Shown: positions 63,497 to 64,000 of the stretch, piece by piece | How positions within the stretch are numbered: position 1 is the stretch's first letter | Layout: the number at the start of each line of letters is the position of its first letter | Source of the DNA: Thermoleophilia bacterium | Lineage (GTDB): Bacteria > Actinomycetota > Thermoleophilia > Miltoncostaeales > Miltoncostaeaceae | DNA: 64,000 nt | Direction of reading: 5' to 3' | Assembly: GCA_028285405.1 (NCBI GenBank) | Contig: JANQPH010000026.1 | Location: forward strand, 1-64,000 | Notes under the pieces: generated by a model | Seen by the model: only the letters and a program-made list of their open reading frames with translations | Databases searched by the model: none | Told to the model about the DNA's origin: nothing | Made by a program: the position numbers and the translations under genes

Positions 63497-64000
63497 CGCT
63501 CCCGCCCTCCCTGCTCGTCGTCGACTGAGGGCTCGGGCGGATGGCCGGTGATCGCGAGGAAGACCTCCTCGAGGCTCGGTTGCCCGAGCGCGAACTCCGC
63601 GACGTCGATGCCGGCGTCGTTCAGCTCCGCAAGCGCCCTGGCGGCGGCCTCCTGTCCGTCGATGCGAGCCGACAGGGCACCGGGGTCCCCGTCGGCGGTG
63701 ACCTCGGTCGCCAGGGCGCGCTCGAGGAGGGCCGTTGCCTCGCCTCGACGCTCCGGGTCCATCAGGCGTACGTGCAGCGCACCGGCCCCGACCGACGCCT
63801 TCAGGCGGCTCGGGCTGCCCTCGGCGATCACCTTGCCGTGATCGATGACGGCCACGCGGTCGGCCAGCTGGTCCGCCTCGTCGAGGTACTGGGTGGTCAG
63901 GAGCACGGTGGTCCCCTGGGCCACGAGCGCGCGGACGATCTCCCACACCTGGCTCCGCGAGCGAGGATCCAGGCCGGTCGTCGGCTCGTCGAGGAACATG
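63493..64000 (-). CDS. ABC exporter ATP-binding protein (DrrA-like), 5' part outside the window
   Basis: C-terminal 169 residues of the ATPase: Walker [20 protein letters not shown] and the [17 protein letters not shown] switch region, then a DrrA-type C-terminal domain ending [16 protein letters not shown]. The Walker A and signature lie beyond the right edge. Coupled to the permease gene by ATGA. Confidence 0.9.
   Translation of the reverse strand, partial: MFLDEPTTGLDPRSRSQVWEIVRALVAQGTTVLLTTQYLDEADQLADRVAVIDHGKVIAEGSPSRLKASVGAGALHVRLMDPERRGEATALLERALATEVTADGDPGALSARIDGQEAAARALAELNDAGIDVAEFALGQPSLEEVFLAITGHPPEPSVDDEQGGRER

Overview
The window is 64 kb of very GC-rich DNA with dense, mostly short-spaced genes, frequent GTG and TTG starts, many ATGA/GTGA/TGATG overlaps, and lipoproteins and large exported proteins without outer-membrane features. 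Gene content (FurA-KatG, Zur with COG0523 GTPases, CtaG of the caa3 type, a gamma-alpha fused 2-oxoacid:ferredoxin oxidoreductase, GerW, DUF2510, DM13, delta-60 repeats) points to a high-GC Gram-positive of the Actinobacteria, probably a deep lineage such as Thermoleophilia/Solirubrobacterales. The lineage is an inference from gene families; no rRNA is present. Both ends cut genes: a copper-type P-ATPase at the left and an ABC ATPase at the right.

Layout. 1-6.6 kb: P1B ATPase, an ArsR-MMPL-AhpD operon, an exported protein. 6.7-12.4 kb: a zinc-homeostasis block (ZnuA-type lipoprotein, two COG0523 GTPases, Zur, a histidine-rich duplicated protein, a flavin oxidoreductase) whose four transcription units each carry a copy of one 15-bp Zur-like box. 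12.5-17 kb: a five-gene CtaG/membrane/lipoprotein operon, divergent from a CzrA/SmtB-type metal sensor. 17-25.7 kb: delta-60 repeat protein, TetR-ABC pair, Tat-exported berberine-bridge-type oxidase, a TetR/SnoaL pair with twin operators, and three tRNAs.

25.7-29.9 kb is a 4.2-kb island: tRNA-Ser(TGA) has a perfect 49-bp copy of its 3' end at the far side. The island holds a collagen-like exported protein and two proteins with HEPN-like signatures, and no integrase. 30-33.2 kb is a second accessory stretch: the decayed 3' end of a gene whose intact paralogue lies 3 kb away, a methyltransferase, and a tight operon of a C-terminal HTH protein, a GIY-YIG-like protein and a DUF6884-like protein. 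These two stretches are the best candidates for an undescribed system.

33-64 kb is largely chromosomal: GMC oxidoreductase and methyltransferase; furA-katG with a palindromic box; an amidohydrolase lipoprotein, phosphodiester glycosidase and DM13 protein; a putative glycosidase with small secreted proteins; korAB; a small membrane protein-GerW-TPP enzyme-VOC operon; a diguanylate cyclase; a CNNM/CorC protein with a possible leaderless leader peptide; a STAS-serS-PfkB kinase run; and a DrrAB-like ABC exporter.

Working together: the zinc block and the neighbouring CzrA-type regulator suggest that uptake, storage and efflux or copper/oxidase functions sit side by side; furA-katG handles peroxide; the TetR-controlled pairs are local stress or drug modules.
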